From Caloramator mitchellensis (lineage in GTDB: Bacteria; Bacillota; Clostridia; Clostridiales; Caloramatoraceae): a stretch of 64,000 bases of DNA. Shown piece by piece: positions 1-8,973 of this stretch; positions within the stretch are counted from its first letter, which is position 1; every line of letters begins with the position of its first letter. The translations under genes and the position numbers were made by a program. The notes under the pieces were generated by a model. The model was not told the DNA's origin. It did not search any database and saw only the letters and a program-made list of their open reading frames with translations. Location: positions 83,544-147,543 of the forward strand of contig NZ_LKHP01000005.1 of NCBI RefSeq assembly GCF_001440545.1, given 5' to 3'.

Positions 1-1044
1 AAGTTTAATTCACCAGTTGCTTTTGCTCTTGGTAAAGATATAAGCGGAAAATGTGTTGTAACAGATATAGCAAAGATGCCGCACCTTTTAATTGCAGGGG
101 CAACAGGTTCTGGCAAAAGTGTATGTATTAACACATTGATAACCAGCCTTATATATAAATCATCACCTAATGATGTTAAAATGCTTTTAATAGACCCAAA
201 GGTTGTTGAACTATCAATTTATAATGGTATACCCCATTTGATAATTCCGGTTGTTACCGAACCTAAAAAAGCAGCGTCTGCGCTTGAATGGGCTGTTTTA
301 GAAATGACAAATAGATATAAGCTATTTGCTGATAATAATGTCAGAAATATTGAAAGCTATAATAAATTAATGGAAGATAAAGGAGATGGGGTTAAACTGC
401 CCAAAATAGTAGTAATTATTGATGAATTGGCTGATTTGATGATGGTAGCTCCAAATGAAGTAGAGGATGCTATAACGAGGCTTGCGCAAATGGCAAGAGC
501 AGCAGGAATACATCTTATTATTGCAACGCAAAGGCCTTCCGTTGATGTTATTACTGGAGTTATTAAGGCTAACATTCCCTCAAGGATTTCGTTTGCTGTT
601 TCTAGCCAAATAGACTCAAGAACAATTCTTGATATGGCAGGAGCTGAAAAACTTTTAGGTAAGGGCGATATGTTATTTTTACCTATTGGTGAAAATAAAC
701 CTATAAGGATACAAGGGGCTTTTATATCTGAAAAGGAAGTCGAGAATATAGTAGAATACTTAAAAAAATCCTCTGAAGTTGAATATAACGAAGACATTAT
801 TGAAAAAATTAACCAGAGCAAGGATAAGGTTGAATTTGATGAGGAAGCAGACGAATTACTTCCTGAGGCTATAGAACTTGCGGTTGAACTTGGTCAAATA
901 TCAGCATCTATGATACAAAGAAGACTAAGAGTGGGATTTAATAGAGCAGCAAGGTTGATAGAAGAGATGGAAAAAAGAGGAGTAGTAGGCCCACAGGATG
1001 GCAGTAAACCAAGGCAGGTATTAATTACAAAAGATGAATTTTAA
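1..1044 (+). CDS. FtsK/SpoIIIE DNA translocase, C-terminal part (5' end outside window)
   Basis: The frame is open from base 1, so the gene starts before the window. What is visible is the motor half of an FtsK/SpoIIIE ring ATPase, which pumps chromosomal DNA through the division or sporulation septum. Walker A (GATGSGKS) lies near visible residue 33 and Walker B ([12 protein letters not shown]) follows. The last ~65 residues form the winged-helix gamma domain that reads oriented chromosomal sequences ([19 protein letters not shown]). The membrane-spanning N-terminus is missing, so FtsK and SpoIIIE cannot be told apart. A strong terminator follows directly. Confidence 0.93.
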   Translation, partial: KFNSPVAFALGKDISGKCVVTDIAKMPHLLIAGATGSGKSVCINTLITSLIYKSSPNDVKMLLIDPKVVELSIYNGIPHLIIPVVTEPKKAASALEWAVLEMTNRYKLFADNNVRNIESYNKLMEDKGDGVKLPKIVVIIDELADLMMVAPNEVEDAITRLAQMARAAGIHLIIATQRPSVDVITGVIKANIPSRISFAVSSQIDSRTILDMAGAEKLLGKGDMLFLPIGENKPIRIQGAFISEKEVENIVEYLKKSSEVEYNEDIIEKINQSKDKVEFDEEADELLPEAIELAVELGQISASMIQRRLRVGFNRAARLIEEMEKRGVVGPQDGSKPRQVLITKDEF

Positions 1045-1047
1045 TTT

Positions 1048-1106
1048 ACTCCCATTAATTTATTTCCTAAGGTAATGTGAAATAAATTAATGGGAGTATT
1101 TTATTT
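1048..1106 (+). terminator. terminator of ftsK/spoIIIE
   Basis: A perfect 18-bp stem (1048-1065 with 1080-1097) closes a 14-nt loop and is followed by a T-rich tail. It starts 4 nt after the ftsK/spoIIIE stop codon. The gap to rimO (1107-1319) shows no gene. It is very AT-rich and contains a TATAAT at 1182-1187 without a convincing -35 partner. Confidence 0.85.
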
Positions 1107-1319
1107 AGCAAAGAAGTTAATAATTAATGAAAAATTAATAATTTTTTGTGTCGAAATATATTATTTTTTTATGGCCTGTAGTATAATATTTATGTCGCTT
1201 TTGAATATAAAATGTTTTATTATGAAAAATAAAGAAAAACGATGAAAAACAAAGATTATATGCGGTAATTGACATGAATGTTAAAATTACCCAGGAAATA
1301 TAGAAGGAGAGAGTTTGAC

Positions 1320-2654
1320 ATGTTTAATGTAGGTTTTATATCACTTGGTTGTGATAAAAACAGAGTAGATGCAGAGATTATGTTATCAATTTTATCAAAA
1401 AATGGATATACTATAGTTAATGATGAGAAAAAAGCTGATGTTATTATAGTTAATACTTGTGGCTTTATTGAATCAGCTAAAATGGAATCAATAGAAACAA
1501 TATTAGAAATGGCTAAAAATAAAGAAGAGGGACAATGTAAATCTATTATCGTTACTGGTTGCATGGCTCAAAGATACAGAGAAGAATTACTCCAGGAAAT
1601 GCCAGAAATTGACGCAATACTTGGAGTCGGAAGTTATAGAGATATTTGTGATATAGTAGACAAAACACTGAAGGGTATTAATGGAATAGTAAAAGTAGAC
1701 CCTTTAGATTTTAGACTTGAAATGGAAGATAGAATACTTACTACGCCAAGTCATTATGCTTATGTTAAAATTGCTGAAGGATGTAATAACAACTGTTCAT
1801 ATTGTATAATACCGAAACTAAGAGGCAGATTTAGAAGCAAGAGGATTGAGGACATAATAACAGAAGTAGAGCAGCTTGCACAAAAAAATGTAAAGGAAGT
1901 AATATTAGTAGCTCAGGATACAACAATGTATGGAGTTGATATATACGGAAAGAAAGAACTACCAAAACTTCTAAATGAAATTGAAAAAATTGAGGGGATT
2001 GAATGGATACGTTTAATGTATGCTTATCCTGAAGAGATTACAGATGAACTGATTGAAACAATTAGGGATAGTAAAAAGGTATTGCATTATTTTGATATTC
2101 CTATCCAGCATATTAGCGATAAAATTTTAAGAAAAATGAATAGAAGAACTACAAAAGGACAAATAATTGAATTGATAGATAAAATTAGAAAACAAATTGA
2201 TGATGCAGTAATTAGGACTTCAATAATTGTTGGTTTTCCAGGAGAAACTGATGATGATTTCGACGAGTTAAAGGAATTTTTGTATGAGTATAAACTTGAG
2301 AGAGTGGGAATTTTCACATATTCTCCTGAAGAAGGAACAGCTGCATTTGAAATGTCGGACCAAATAGATGTTGAAATTAAGGAAAAAAGAAAGGACATTT
2401 TAATGAGACAACAAAGCTATATATCTGCACAAAATAACCAAAACTTGTTAGGAAAAATATTTGATGTTATAATAGATGGTAAGAACAATAAGGGGCAATA
2501 TTTCGGAAGAACTTATGGTGATGCACCAGAAATTGACCAGAACGTATTTGTTAATTCAAATAATTTAAATAAAGGCGATATTGTTAAAGTGAAGATTAAT
2601 AAAACTTATACTTATGATTTGGCGGGAGATGTTTATTATGAATCTAGCAAATAA
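1320..2654 (+). CDS. rimO: ribosomal protein S12 methylthiotransferase RimO
   Basis: Radical-SAM enzyme that adds a methylthio group to an aspartate of ribosomal protein S12. The N-terminal MTTase domain has the three expected cysteines (SLGCDKNRVDAE, NTCGF, TGCMAQRY). The radical-SAM motif CNNNCSYC lies in the middle, and a TRAM-like domain ends the protein (444 aa, normal length). The SLGCDKNRVDAE start is typical of RimO rather than MiaB, whose gene is separately present at 25954-27297. I chose ATG 1320 because AAGGAGAG lies about 10 nt upstream; an in-frame ATG at 1278 has no ribosome site. The last 17 nt overlap pgsA, so the two are translationally coupled. Confidence 0.94.
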   Translation: MFNVGFISLGCDKNRVDAEIMLSILSKNGYTIVNDEKKADVIIVNTCGFIESAKMESIETILEMAKNKEEGQCKSIIVTGCMAQRYREELLQEMPEIDAILGVGSYRDICDIVDKTLKGINGIVKVDPLDFRLEMEDRILTTPSHYAYVKIAEGCNNNCSYCIIPKLRGRFRSKRIEDIITEVEQLAQKNVKEVILVAQDTTMYGVDIYGKKELPKLLNEIEKIEGIEWIRLMYAYPEEITDELIETIRDSKKVLHYFDIPIQHISDKILRKMNRRTTKGQIIELIDKIRKQIDDAVIRTSIIVGFPGETDDDFDELKEFLYEYKLERVGIFTYSPEEGTAAFEMSDQIDVEIKEKRKDILMRQQSYISAQNNQNLLGKIFDVIIDGKNNKGQYFGRTYGDAPEIDQNVFVNSNNLNKGDIVKVKINKTYTYDLAGDVYYESSK

Positions 2655-3156
2655 GCTTACTATACTTAGAATTATTCTTGTTCCTGTATTTCTTTTCTTT
2701 ATTGCTATTAAAATTAAATACGGTAATCTTTTTGCTGCAGCAATATTTATAATAGCTGCTATTACTGATACTTTGGATGGATATATTGCTCGTAGTAGAA
2801 AGGAAGTAACTAAATTTGGAAAATTTATGGACCCGCTGGCAGATAAACTTATTGTAACATCGGCCCTTGTTTCTCTTGTTGAACTTGAAAAAATAGCTTC
2901 ATGGGCAGTTATGATTATAGTTGCAAGAGAATTTGCAGTAACAGGACTTCGCTCCCTTGCTGCTTCAGAAGGTAGAGTTATTGCGGCAAGCAACTGGGGC
3001 AAAGCAAAAACAGTTATTCAAATAATTGCAATAATAGCATCGCTAGTCGAAGTTCCCTATAGCGAAATACTGATGGCTATTGCAATAGTTATTACAATTG
3101 TTTCAGGCGTTGATTATTTTGTTAAAAATAAAGATGTTATAGATTATAGAACGTGA
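2638..3156 (+). CDS. pgsA: CDP-diacylglycerol-glycerol-3-phosphate 3-phosphatidyltransferase PgsA
   Basis: Makes phosphatidylglycerophosphate, the committed step to phosphatidylglycerol and cardiolipin, in the membrane. The 173-aa protein is mostly hydrophobic helices. It carries the complete CDP-alcohol phosphotransferase signature D-G-x2-A-R-x8-G-x3-D-x3-D (DGYIAR, then GKFMDPLADK). Start ATG 2638 follows GGGAGA and lies inside the end of rimO. The order rimO-pgsA-recA is common in Clostridia. A terminator follows the stop directly. Confidence 0.94.
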   Translation: MNLANKLTILRIILVPVFLFFIAIKIKYGNLFAAAIFIIAAITDTLDGYIARSRKEVTKFGKFMDPLADKLIVTSALVSLVELEKIASWAVMIIVAREFAVTGLRSLAASEGRVIAASNWGKAKTVIQIIAIIASLVEVPYSEILMAIAIVITIVSGVDYFVKNKDVIDYRT

Positions 3157-3187
3157 TAAGGCCCTCATTCGAGGGCCTTATTTATTA
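3157..3187 (+). terminator. terminator of rimO-pgsA
   Basis: A GC-rich stem (AAGGCCCTC / GAGGGCCTT, 4-nt loop) starts right after the pgsA stop and is followed by TTTATTA. A copy of the 43-bp repeat begins at the next base. Confidence 0.88.
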
Positions 3188-3230
3188 GTGACATTCACTT
3201 GATTTCTTGAGTTCTTGAATTGTTTGTCAA
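3188..3230 (+). repeat. 43-bp dispersed repeat, copy 1 (+)
   Basis: One of seven copies between 3.2 and 20.2 kb. It begins GTGACATTCAC, continues with three CTTGA steps spaced 8 bp apart, and ends GTTTGTCAA. Weaker similarity continues for about 10 bp (A/T-T-N-GGACA-A/T-G). It sits immediately behind the pgsA terminator. Confidence 0.9.
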
Positions 3231-3556
3231 ATAGGACAAGTAAATGAATCCAACTAATCCAATCAAGCACTTTAACTTCGCAAAGACTTTAATTCTTAGC
3301 CCTTTTTAAAGACATCGTGAATAAAGTTTTATAATTTAATTAAAAAATGTTTGAATTAGTAAGTATATATATAAGATAACGTGGATGCTTCATTGTCAAA
3401 CCAAGAAACATAGGAATAAATGTTATTAAATGACTAAGTAAAATAACATAATCAGAACTGATATTATCATAAATGATATAAAGGTTTAATAATATTTTAA
3501 AAATATGTTTATCATACAAATAAATATGAAATAATTTAAATAATAAACTATTTTTA
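3231..3556. other. AT-rich gap without a recognised gene
   Basis: Between copy 1 of the 43-bp repeat and the recA promoter I see no plausible reading frame, no RNA gene and no clear hairpin in about 325 bp. It is strongly AT-rich. Confidence 0.6.
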
Positions 3557-3585
3557 TTGACCTTATAATTAAAATAATGTATAAT
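3557..3585 (+). promoter_or_regulatory. recA promoter (sigma-A type)
   Basis: TTGACC at 3557-3562 and a perfect TATAAT at 3580-3585 are separated by 17 bp. The predicted transcription start falls at the edge of the LexA box. Confidence 0.88.
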
Positions 3586-3592
3586 ACAATAA

Positions 3593-3604
3593 GAACAGAT
3601 GTTC
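3593..3604. promoter_or_regulatory. LexA (SOS) box of recA
   Basis: GAACAGATGTTC matches the Gram-positive SOS box GAAC-N4-GTTC. It sits at the expected transcription start, between the -10 box and the ribosome site, so bound LexA would block recA initiation. The same core occurs in the lexA/yneA-like intergenic region. Confidence 0.88.
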
Positions 3605-3621
3605 GCAAAGGAGAGATAATG

Positions 3622-4659
3622 ATGAACAACGAAAAATTAAAGGCACTAGAATTGGCGATGAGCCAAATTGAAAAGCAATTTGGTAAAGGTTCTGTAATGA
3701 AGCTTGGTGAAAACTCTAAATTAAACGTTGAAGCTATCTCTACAGGTTCTTTAGATTTAGATATTGCACTTGGTATTGGTGGAGTTCCAAGGGGAAGAAT
3801 AGTTGAAATTTATGGTCCTGAATCGTCAGGAAAAACTACTGTTGCACTTCATATTGTTGCAGAAGCACAAAAGACTGGCGGTGCAGCAGCATTCATTGAT
3901 GCTGAGCATGCGTTAGACCCAGTTTATGCTAGAAAACTTGGAGTTGATATCGAAAATCTTATCGTATCACAACCAGATACAGGAGAACAAGCTCTTGAAA
4001 TTGCTGAAGCGCTAGTAAGGTCGGGTGCTATAGATGTTTTAGTAATCGACTCTGTTGCTGCGCTTGTTCCAAAGGCTGAAATAGAAGGTGAAATGGGAGA
4101 CGCCCATGTTGGATTGCAAGCAAGACTTATGTCACAAGCATTAAGAAAACTTGCCGGAGCTATTAATAAATCGAGATGTGTTGCAATTTTTATAAACCAA
4201 TTAAGAGAAAAAGTAGGCGTTATGTTTGGAAATCCCGAAACTACTCCAGGTGGTAGAGCTTTAAAATTCTATGCATCGGTTAGACTTGACGTTAGAAAGG
4301 TTGACGGAATTAAGCAGGGTGAAGATATAACTGGAAGTAGAACAAGGGTAAAGGTTGTAAAAAATAAAGTTGCTCCTCCATTTAAGCAAGCCGAATTTGA
4401 TATTATGTATGGTGAGGGTATTTCAAGAGAAAGTAACATACTCGATGTTGGTGTGTCTTGCGATATAGTTCAAAAGAGCGGAGCTTGGTTTTCGTATAAG
4501 GACGTTAAATTAGGTCAAGGAAGAGAAAATGCCAAAGTATATCTAAAGGACAATCCTCAAATTGCAGTTGAAATAGAAAACAAAATTCGTGAAAAGTATA
4601 ATTTACCTTTGATACAATTAAGCACGATTGAAAATCATGAATTGAAGCAGGCTGAATAA
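3622..4659 (+). CDS. recA: recombinase RecA
   Basis: DNA-dependent ATPase that forms filaments on single-stranded DNA, drives strand exchange and triggers LexA self-cleavage. Walker A is GPESSGKTT, and the conserved [19 protein letters not shown] and [17 protein letters not shown] segments are present. Length 345 aa is normal and there is no intein. Two adjacent ATGs (3619, 3622) follow GGAG at 3610-3613. I prefer 3622 for its 8-nt spacing. It is transcribed from the LexA-controlled promoter just upstream, and recX follows after a weak terminator. Confidence 0.97.
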   Translation: MNNEKLKALELAMSQIEKQFGKGSVMKLGENSKLNVEAISTGSLDLDIALGIGGVPRGRIVEIYGPESSGKTTVALHIVAEAQKTGGAAAFIDAEHALDPVYARKLGVDIENLIVSQPDTGEQALEIAEALVRSGAIDVLVIDSVAALVPKAEIEGEMGDAHVGLQARLMSQALRKLAGAINKSRCVAIFINQLREKVGVMFGNPETTPGGRALKFYASVRLDVRKVDGIKQGEDITGSRTRVKVVKNKVAPPFKQAEFDIMYGEGISRESNILDVGVSCDIVQKSGAWFSYKDVKLGQGRENAKVYLKDNPQIAVEIENKIREKYNLPLIQLSTIENHELKQAE

Positions 4660-4660
4660 T

Positions 4661-4685
4661 ACATCCCTTAGGGGATGTTTTTTTT
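4661..4685 (+). terminator. terminator between recA and recX
   Basis: ACATCCC / GGGATGT stem with a 4-nt loop and a run of about ten T. The recX ribosome site (GGAG at 4686) follows directly, so recX is probably expressed by partial read-through. Confidence 0.8.
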
Positions 4686-4697
4686 GGAGTGGTTTAA

Positions 4698-5318
4698 ATG
4701 AAAATTGTTGATATTCAAAAATCCAAGTATAACGATTATTATATTATTAAATTGGATAATCAAGTTTCTTTTACATCAACTATCGAAGATTTAATTAAGT
4801 ATGACATAAAAGAAGGAAGAAATTATACAGTTGATGAAATTAATGAAATAATTTATAACTGTGAATTTAGTAGAGCATATAATTACTCTTTAAAAATATT
4901 AGGAATCAAACGATATACCACAAAAGAAGTTCGAGAAAAAATGATAAACAAAGGTTTTTCAAATGATATAGTTAACAAAGTTATTGAAAAACTTACAGAC
5001 TATAATTTATTGGACGATGAAAAATATGCTATAATGTTTATAAATGATTGTTTAAATAAAAAAGTTGGAACAAGAAATATTAGATTAAAATTATTAAATA
5101 AGGGAATCAAAGTAGATTTAAAAGAAATAGATATTGATGAAGATGAAATTTATAAAAATGCCAAAACATTAGCTCTAAAAAAACTAAGAAATATTAAAGA
5201 TAGTAAACACATTAAAGGCAGGCTCTATAATTTTTTATCTTATAAAGGTTATGAAAGTGATTTAGTATTAAAGGTATTAAGAGAAATATTAAATGATAAT
5301 TTTGAAGATGGTGATTAA
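4698..5318 (+). CDS. recX: regulatory protein RecX
   Basis: Modulator of RecA filaments. The 206-aa protein shows the three-helix repeat pattern of RecX, for example REKMINKGFSNDIVNKVIEK followed by LLDDEKYA. Its position behind recA supports the call. ATG 4698 follows GGAG with a good spacing. The sbcD-like gene starts one base after its stop codon, so recX probably leads the operon that encodes the nuclease/ATPase block. Confidence 0.9.
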   Translation: MKIVDIQKSKYNDYYIIKLDNQVSFTSTIEDLIKYDIKEGRNYTVDEINEIIYNCEFSRAYNYSLKILGIKRYTTKEVREKMINKGFSNDIVNKVIEKLTDYNLLDDEKYAIMFINDCLNKKVGTRNIRLKLLNKGIKVDLKEIDIDEDEIYKNAKTLALKKLRNIKDSKHIKGRLYNFLSYKGYESDLVLKVLREILNDNFEDGD

Positions 5319-5319
5319 T

Positions 5320-6303
5320 ATGAAGTTTTTGTTTTTTACCGATACTCATATCAGAGGAAATAATCCTAAGTCGAGAAAAGATAATTTTGTTGAAACATTA
5401 AAAAACAAGTTTATTGAACTTGTTGAAGTGACTAAGTCAGAAAAAATAGATGCGGTATTATTTGGCGGAGATTTATTTGAAAGGCCAGATGTATCCATAT
5501 CTGTTGTTAAAGAATTTTTATCTATCATAAAAAGATTTCCGTTGCCTATTTATTCAGTTATAGGAAATCACGATGTTTTTGGACAAAATCCTGAAGTTGT
5601 TGGAAAAACTATGTTGGGAATACTTGAAGAAACGGGGATAATTGAATTTTTAAGCAAAGAACCAAAACTATTTGCTGGGGAGGGTAAAACTGTTCAAATT
5701 ACAGGTGGGCATTATTTTTATGGAGTTGATGATGAAAATAAAGATTCATATATATTGAATGAAAAATCAGCTGATTTTGCAATTCACATCGTTCATGGTT
5801 TTCTACTTGACAGACCTTTTATCAAAGGAATACATCATACACTAATTGATGAAATATGCAATAAGACGATGGCTGATATAACAATAGCCGGTCACTATCA
5901 CTCAGGGTTTGGAATAAAAAAATATGATAAAAAGTATTTTATTAATCCAGGTGCAATAGCAAGAGTAAGCAATTCAATCTCAGAAATAGACAGAATGCCT
6001 TCTTATTTAGTAATTGAAATAAATGATGACATTTCTATAGAATTGAGGCAATTGAAGTGTGCTAAAAAGGGAGAAGAAGTTTTAGATAAAGAGAAGCTAC
6101 AAGAAGAATACAAGAAGATGAATTTAATTAATGAATTTGCAAATCAAATTACATCCTACGGAAACTTTGAAACGCTAAAATTAGAAAAATTGATAAATGA
6201 AATAGCAACTATTGAAAACATTCCAGAAGATATTAAAAAGGAAGCTCTGGACAGATTAACTAAGGCACAGGAACTAATCTCTTTAGAGGAAGTGATTGAT
6301 TGA
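5320..6303 (+). CDS. Mre11/SbcD-type metallophosphoesterase (DNA repair nuclease)
   Basis: Predicted Mn-dependent DNA nuclease of the Mre11/SbcD group, 327 aa. The phosphoesterase motifs appear in order: TDTHIRG, GGDLFERP, GNHDV, the lone histidine in VHGFLLD, and GHYHSG. The C-terminal ~80 residues are helical and could form the cap or ATPase-binding part. ATG 5320 immediately follows the recX stop. The next gene starts within its stop codon (TGATG). That gene and 8024-8689 supply the two halves of a Rad50-like ATPase. It may be a housekeeping or a phage-derived version. Confidence 0.85.
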   Translation: MKFLFFTDTHIRGNNPKSRKDNFVETLKNKFIELVEVTKSEKIDAVLFGGDLFERPDVSISVVKEFLSIIKRFPLPIYSVIGNHDVFGQNPEVVGKTMLGILEETGIIEFLSKEPKLFAGEGKTVQITGGHYFYGVDDENKDSYILNEKSADFAIHIVHGFLLDRPFIKGIHHTLIDEICNKTMADITIAGHYHSGFGIKKYDKKYFINPGAIARVSNSISEIDRMPSYLVIEINDDISIELRQLKCAKKGEEVLDKEKLQEEYKKMNLINEFANQITSYGNFETLKLEKLINEIATIENIPEDIKKEALDRLTKAQELISLEEVID

Positions 6304-7754
6304 TGAGATATATAAAGACTATTGAAATAGAAAATTTTCAATCACATAAACATTCAAAAATAGATTTTGTAAATGGATTGAATGTAATTTCTGGACCGTC
6401 CGACAATGGTAAGACAGCTATAATAAGAGCTCTCAAATGGGTTCTATATAATGAACCTAAAGGAGCAGATTTTATAAGGCAGGGCGAAAGCAATTGCAAG
6501 GTAACCTTAACGTTAGATGATAATACTGTTATTATTAGAGAAAAAAGTAAAAATAAGAATATATATATTTTAGTTAATCCCGAAGGCCATGAAACTAGAT
6601 TTGAGGGTTTTGGTAATGATATTCCCGAAGATATTATAAAGGCGCATGGCATTAGAAAGGTTTATATTGATGAAAAATCTGTTGAAAGCATTAATATAGC
6701 CGAACAGTTACAAGGCCCTTTTTTATTAAGCGAGTCAGGACCAATTAAGGCAAAGGCTATAGGAAAACTAGTAGGCGTTCATTATATTGATGCTGCTTTG
6801 AAGATGCTCGATAGGGATATATTAAATTTTGAAGTAAGCAGAAAAAAGATAATTGAAGGTATAGATAAAACTAATCAAGACCTGAAACAATATGAAAATT
6901 TAGAAGAAGAGTTGAATTACTTAAAGTTAAAAGAACAATTAGTCGATAAAATCAAGCTGCTTGATGAAAAAATTAAAATTTTATTAAAATATAAATATGA
7001 AATTGAAGAAATTAATAAAGAAATCAGTAAAATAAATTATTATTTAAATTATCTGAAGCCTGCAAACGAATTATATTTAATTGTAAATAATCTAATAAAT
7101 TTAAATGAAAAATATAAGAAATTTCAAAAGCTGAATATGCAGCTGTGTAATTTGACAGATGAGATTAATAACAACCAAAATGTTTTAGAGCTTACTCAAC
7201 ACACGGAATTTGCCGTTGAAAAATACCAAACATTTATTGAAAAAGCAAACCAGCTTACTTTTATGGTAGATAAACTTAACAAATATTCTACAACAGTAAA
7301 GGATATTGAAAAATTGTTTTATATTTTAAATTTGCTTGTTAAAGTTTCAAATGCTGAAAAATACAGAGATTTTGTTGAGAATAGAATAAATAAATTAAAG
7401 ACACTTTATGACAAATTAAATGACTTTAATTCTTTGAACAAGTCTATTTCAAAGGGAGAAGAATATATTGGATATTTTAGATTAATAAATAAAGCTAATC
7501 AAAACTTTAATGAAGCTAGTGAGCAATTAGAAAAATTTAATAGGATTAATGAATTATTTTCGAAGTTAAAACAATTAAATTTAGAAATTGAAACGGAAAA
7601 AAACAATATAGAAACTCATAGTAAAGAAAATGAAAAATATATAAAAGAATATGCTCAGTATCTAAAAAAACTTGGAAAGTGTCCAGTGTGCCTATCGGAG
7701 ATTAATGAAAATTCTATAGAACATGTTCTAAACGAATTGAAAGGAGAAATTTAA
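6303..7754 (+). CDS. Rad50/SbcC-like ATPase, N-terminal half ending in a zinc hook
   Basis: N-terminal half of an SMC/Rad50-type ATPase, 483 aa. It opens with a RecF/Rad50-like strand (KTIEIENFQSHKHSKIDF) and Walker A (GPSDNGKTA). It then has about 300 residues rich in K, E, N and L that read as coiled coil. Near the C-terminus it has a CPVC motif that resembles a Rad50 zinc hook. There is no signature motif and no Walker B: the protein stops soon after the hook. Those motifs lie in a separate gene at 8024-8689. ATG 6303 overlaps the upstream stop; a TTG at 6300 is an alternative start. Confidence 0.85.
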   Translation: MRYIKTIEIENFQSHKHSKIDFVNGLNVISGPSDNGKTAIIRALKWVLYNEPKGADFIRQGESNCKVTLTLDDNTVIIREKSKNKNIYILVNPEGHETRFEGFGNDIPEDIIKAHGIRKVYIDEKSVESINIAEQLQGPFLLSESGPIKAKAIGKLVGVHYIDAALKMLDRDILNFEVSRKKIIEGIDKTNQDLKQYENLEEELNYLKLKEQLVDKIKLLDEKIKILLKYKYEIEEINKEISKINYYLNYLKPANELYLIVNNLINLNEKYKKFQKLNMQLCNLTDEINNNQNVLELTQHTEFAVEKYQTFIEKANQLTFMVDKLNKYSTTVKDIEKLFYILNLLVKVSNAEKYRDFVENRINKLKTLYDKLNDFNSLNKSISKGEEYIGYFRLINKANQNFNEASEQLEKFNRINELFSKLKQLNLEIETEKNNIETHSKENEKYIKEYAQYLKKLGKCPVCLSEINENSIEHVLNELKGEI

Positions 7755-7755
7755 A

Positions 7756-8019
7756 ATGAATAATTACGAAGATAAGCTTCAATTATTAAAGGAAAAAATT
7801 GAAAGGGCAAAAAACCTTAAGATAAAGGCAGAAACAAAACTTGAATCGTTGCAAAAGCAAAAATATGATTTGATAAAGCAGTTAGAAGAAATGGGCGTTA
7901 AGCCTGATGAACTTGAGCTTGAAATTGATAAGCTAAAGCAAGAAATTGAACAAATAATAAAAGAAATTGAGGGAGCACTGCCTCCAGACAATATACTTTA
8001 CGGCAATGGAAACAGGTGA
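7756..8019 (+). CDS. small coiled-coil protein between the two Rad50-like halves
   Basis: An 87-aa protein, almost entirely heptad-patterned charged helix, with a short GALPPDNILYGNGNR tail. Ribosome site AAAGGAGA precedes ATG 7756, and the gene starts one base after the stop of the zinc-hook protein. I do not recognise a family. From its position it could supply part of the returning coiled-coil strand or bridge the two ATPase halves. That is inference. Confidence 0.7.
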   Translation: MNNYEDKLQLLKEKIERAKNLKIKAETKLESLQKQKYDLIKQLEEMGVKPDELELEIDKLKQEIEQIIKEIEGALPPDNILYGNGNR

Positions 8020-8023
8020 TAGC

Positions 8024-8689
8024 ATGTATGACGATATAATAGCAAAATATAGTCAAGATTTAGAAAATGAGTATAAGAACTACTATATAAAAGAAGGTAT
8101 TAAACAGAATTTGCTCCTAACTTTAAAGGAGCAAAATGAAAAATTGATTCAAATAGAAGATGAGTTGGAAAGATTACGAAAAGTGAAGGTATTGCTAAAA
8201 AAGACATCCGAATTTGCTAGAGAACAGTCAAAGAGTCAGATGGAATATTTGATAACTCAATGTCTTCAATATATTTTTGATGGCAATATCGAATTTAAAA
8301 TTGAGCTTAGAGAAAAAGCAGATAAAATAGATGCAGAATTTTATGTTGTTTCAAATCATAATGGAACAATCGTAGCAACTAAACCTCAAGAAGCCAGGGG
8401 TGGGGGAGTAGTTGACATTATTTCGCTTGCAATTAGAGTAGCCATGATGGAAATTCATTCTCCTAAGATTGAAGGCCCACTTGTTTTAGATGAACCAGCT
8501 AAACATGTAAGTGATGATTACATAGTCAATGTTGCCGAGTTTATTAAGAATTTATCGGATATGTTTAATAGGCAAGTAATAATGGTCACTCACAATGTTC
8601 ATCTATTAGAGAATGGTGACTATGTATACAGGGTTACATTAAATAATGGGATAAGCCAAGTTGAACAGCTCAAGGGTAGCTTGACATGA
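8024..8689 (+). CDS. Rad50/SbcC-like ATPase, C-terminal half
   Basis: C-terminal half of the SMC/Rad50-type ATPase, 221 aa. About 75 residues of coiled coil lead into the head. ARGGGVVDIISLAIR stands where the ABC signature should be, Walker B and D-loop are PLVLDEPAKHVS, and the H-switch is VIMVTHN. There is no Walker A, so it must pair with the 6303-7754 product. ATG 8024 follows AGGTG, which overlaps the upstream stop. ATG 8006 is an upstream alternative. Confidence 0.85.
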   Translation: MYDDIIAKYSQDLENEYKNYYIKEGIKQNLLLTLKEQNEKLIQIEDELERLRKVKVLLKKTSEFAREQSKSQMEYLITQCLQYIFDGNIEFKIELREKADKIDAEFYVVSNHNGTIVATKPQEARGGGVVDIISLAIRVAMMEIHSPKIEGPLVLDEPAKHVSDDYIVNVAEFIKNLSDMFNRQVIMVTHNVHLLENGDYVYRVTLNNGISQVEQLKGSLT

Positions 8690-8748
8690 ATATTAATCTA
8701 TAATACAATTAATTAAACAAACATATGCAGGAATGAAATCTAATATTC

Positions 8749-8778
8749 TTGCACAATATCATGATGACATGATATAAT
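8749..8778 (+). promoter_or_regulatory. probable rny promoter
   Basis: TTGCAC (8749-8754) and TATAAT (8773-8778) are 18 bp apart. The predicted leader to the rny start is about 190 nt. It includes two hairpins, at 8871-8899 (with one G-U pair) and 8906-8929 (perfect 8-bp stem), just upstream of the ribosome site. Confidence 0.6.
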
Positions 8779-8973
8779 AATGTTTGGTAGGCTTTTCCTA
8801 ATTAAGAATTTGAAATTTTCTAATGTCATGGGAAGTGAAATGTGCTTCAAGTATTTGTTTCTCGTTAGTTCTCCAGGTATCAAATTCATTAACTTGGAGA
8901 GTAAATCAAATAGATTTTAAGCTATTTGAATTTATATATCAATAAATATATGATAAACAAAGGAGGTGTAATT

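Noticed and set aside
2565..3002. 145-codon - strand frame over pgsA
   Set aside because: Antisense shadow of a well-identified gene, without ribosome site or family features.
5320..8689. The nuclease/ATPase block as an anti-phage defence island
   Set aside because: It is embedded in a conserved core-gene order (recA-recX...rny-spoVS) with no other defence genes; DNA repair is the simpler reading.
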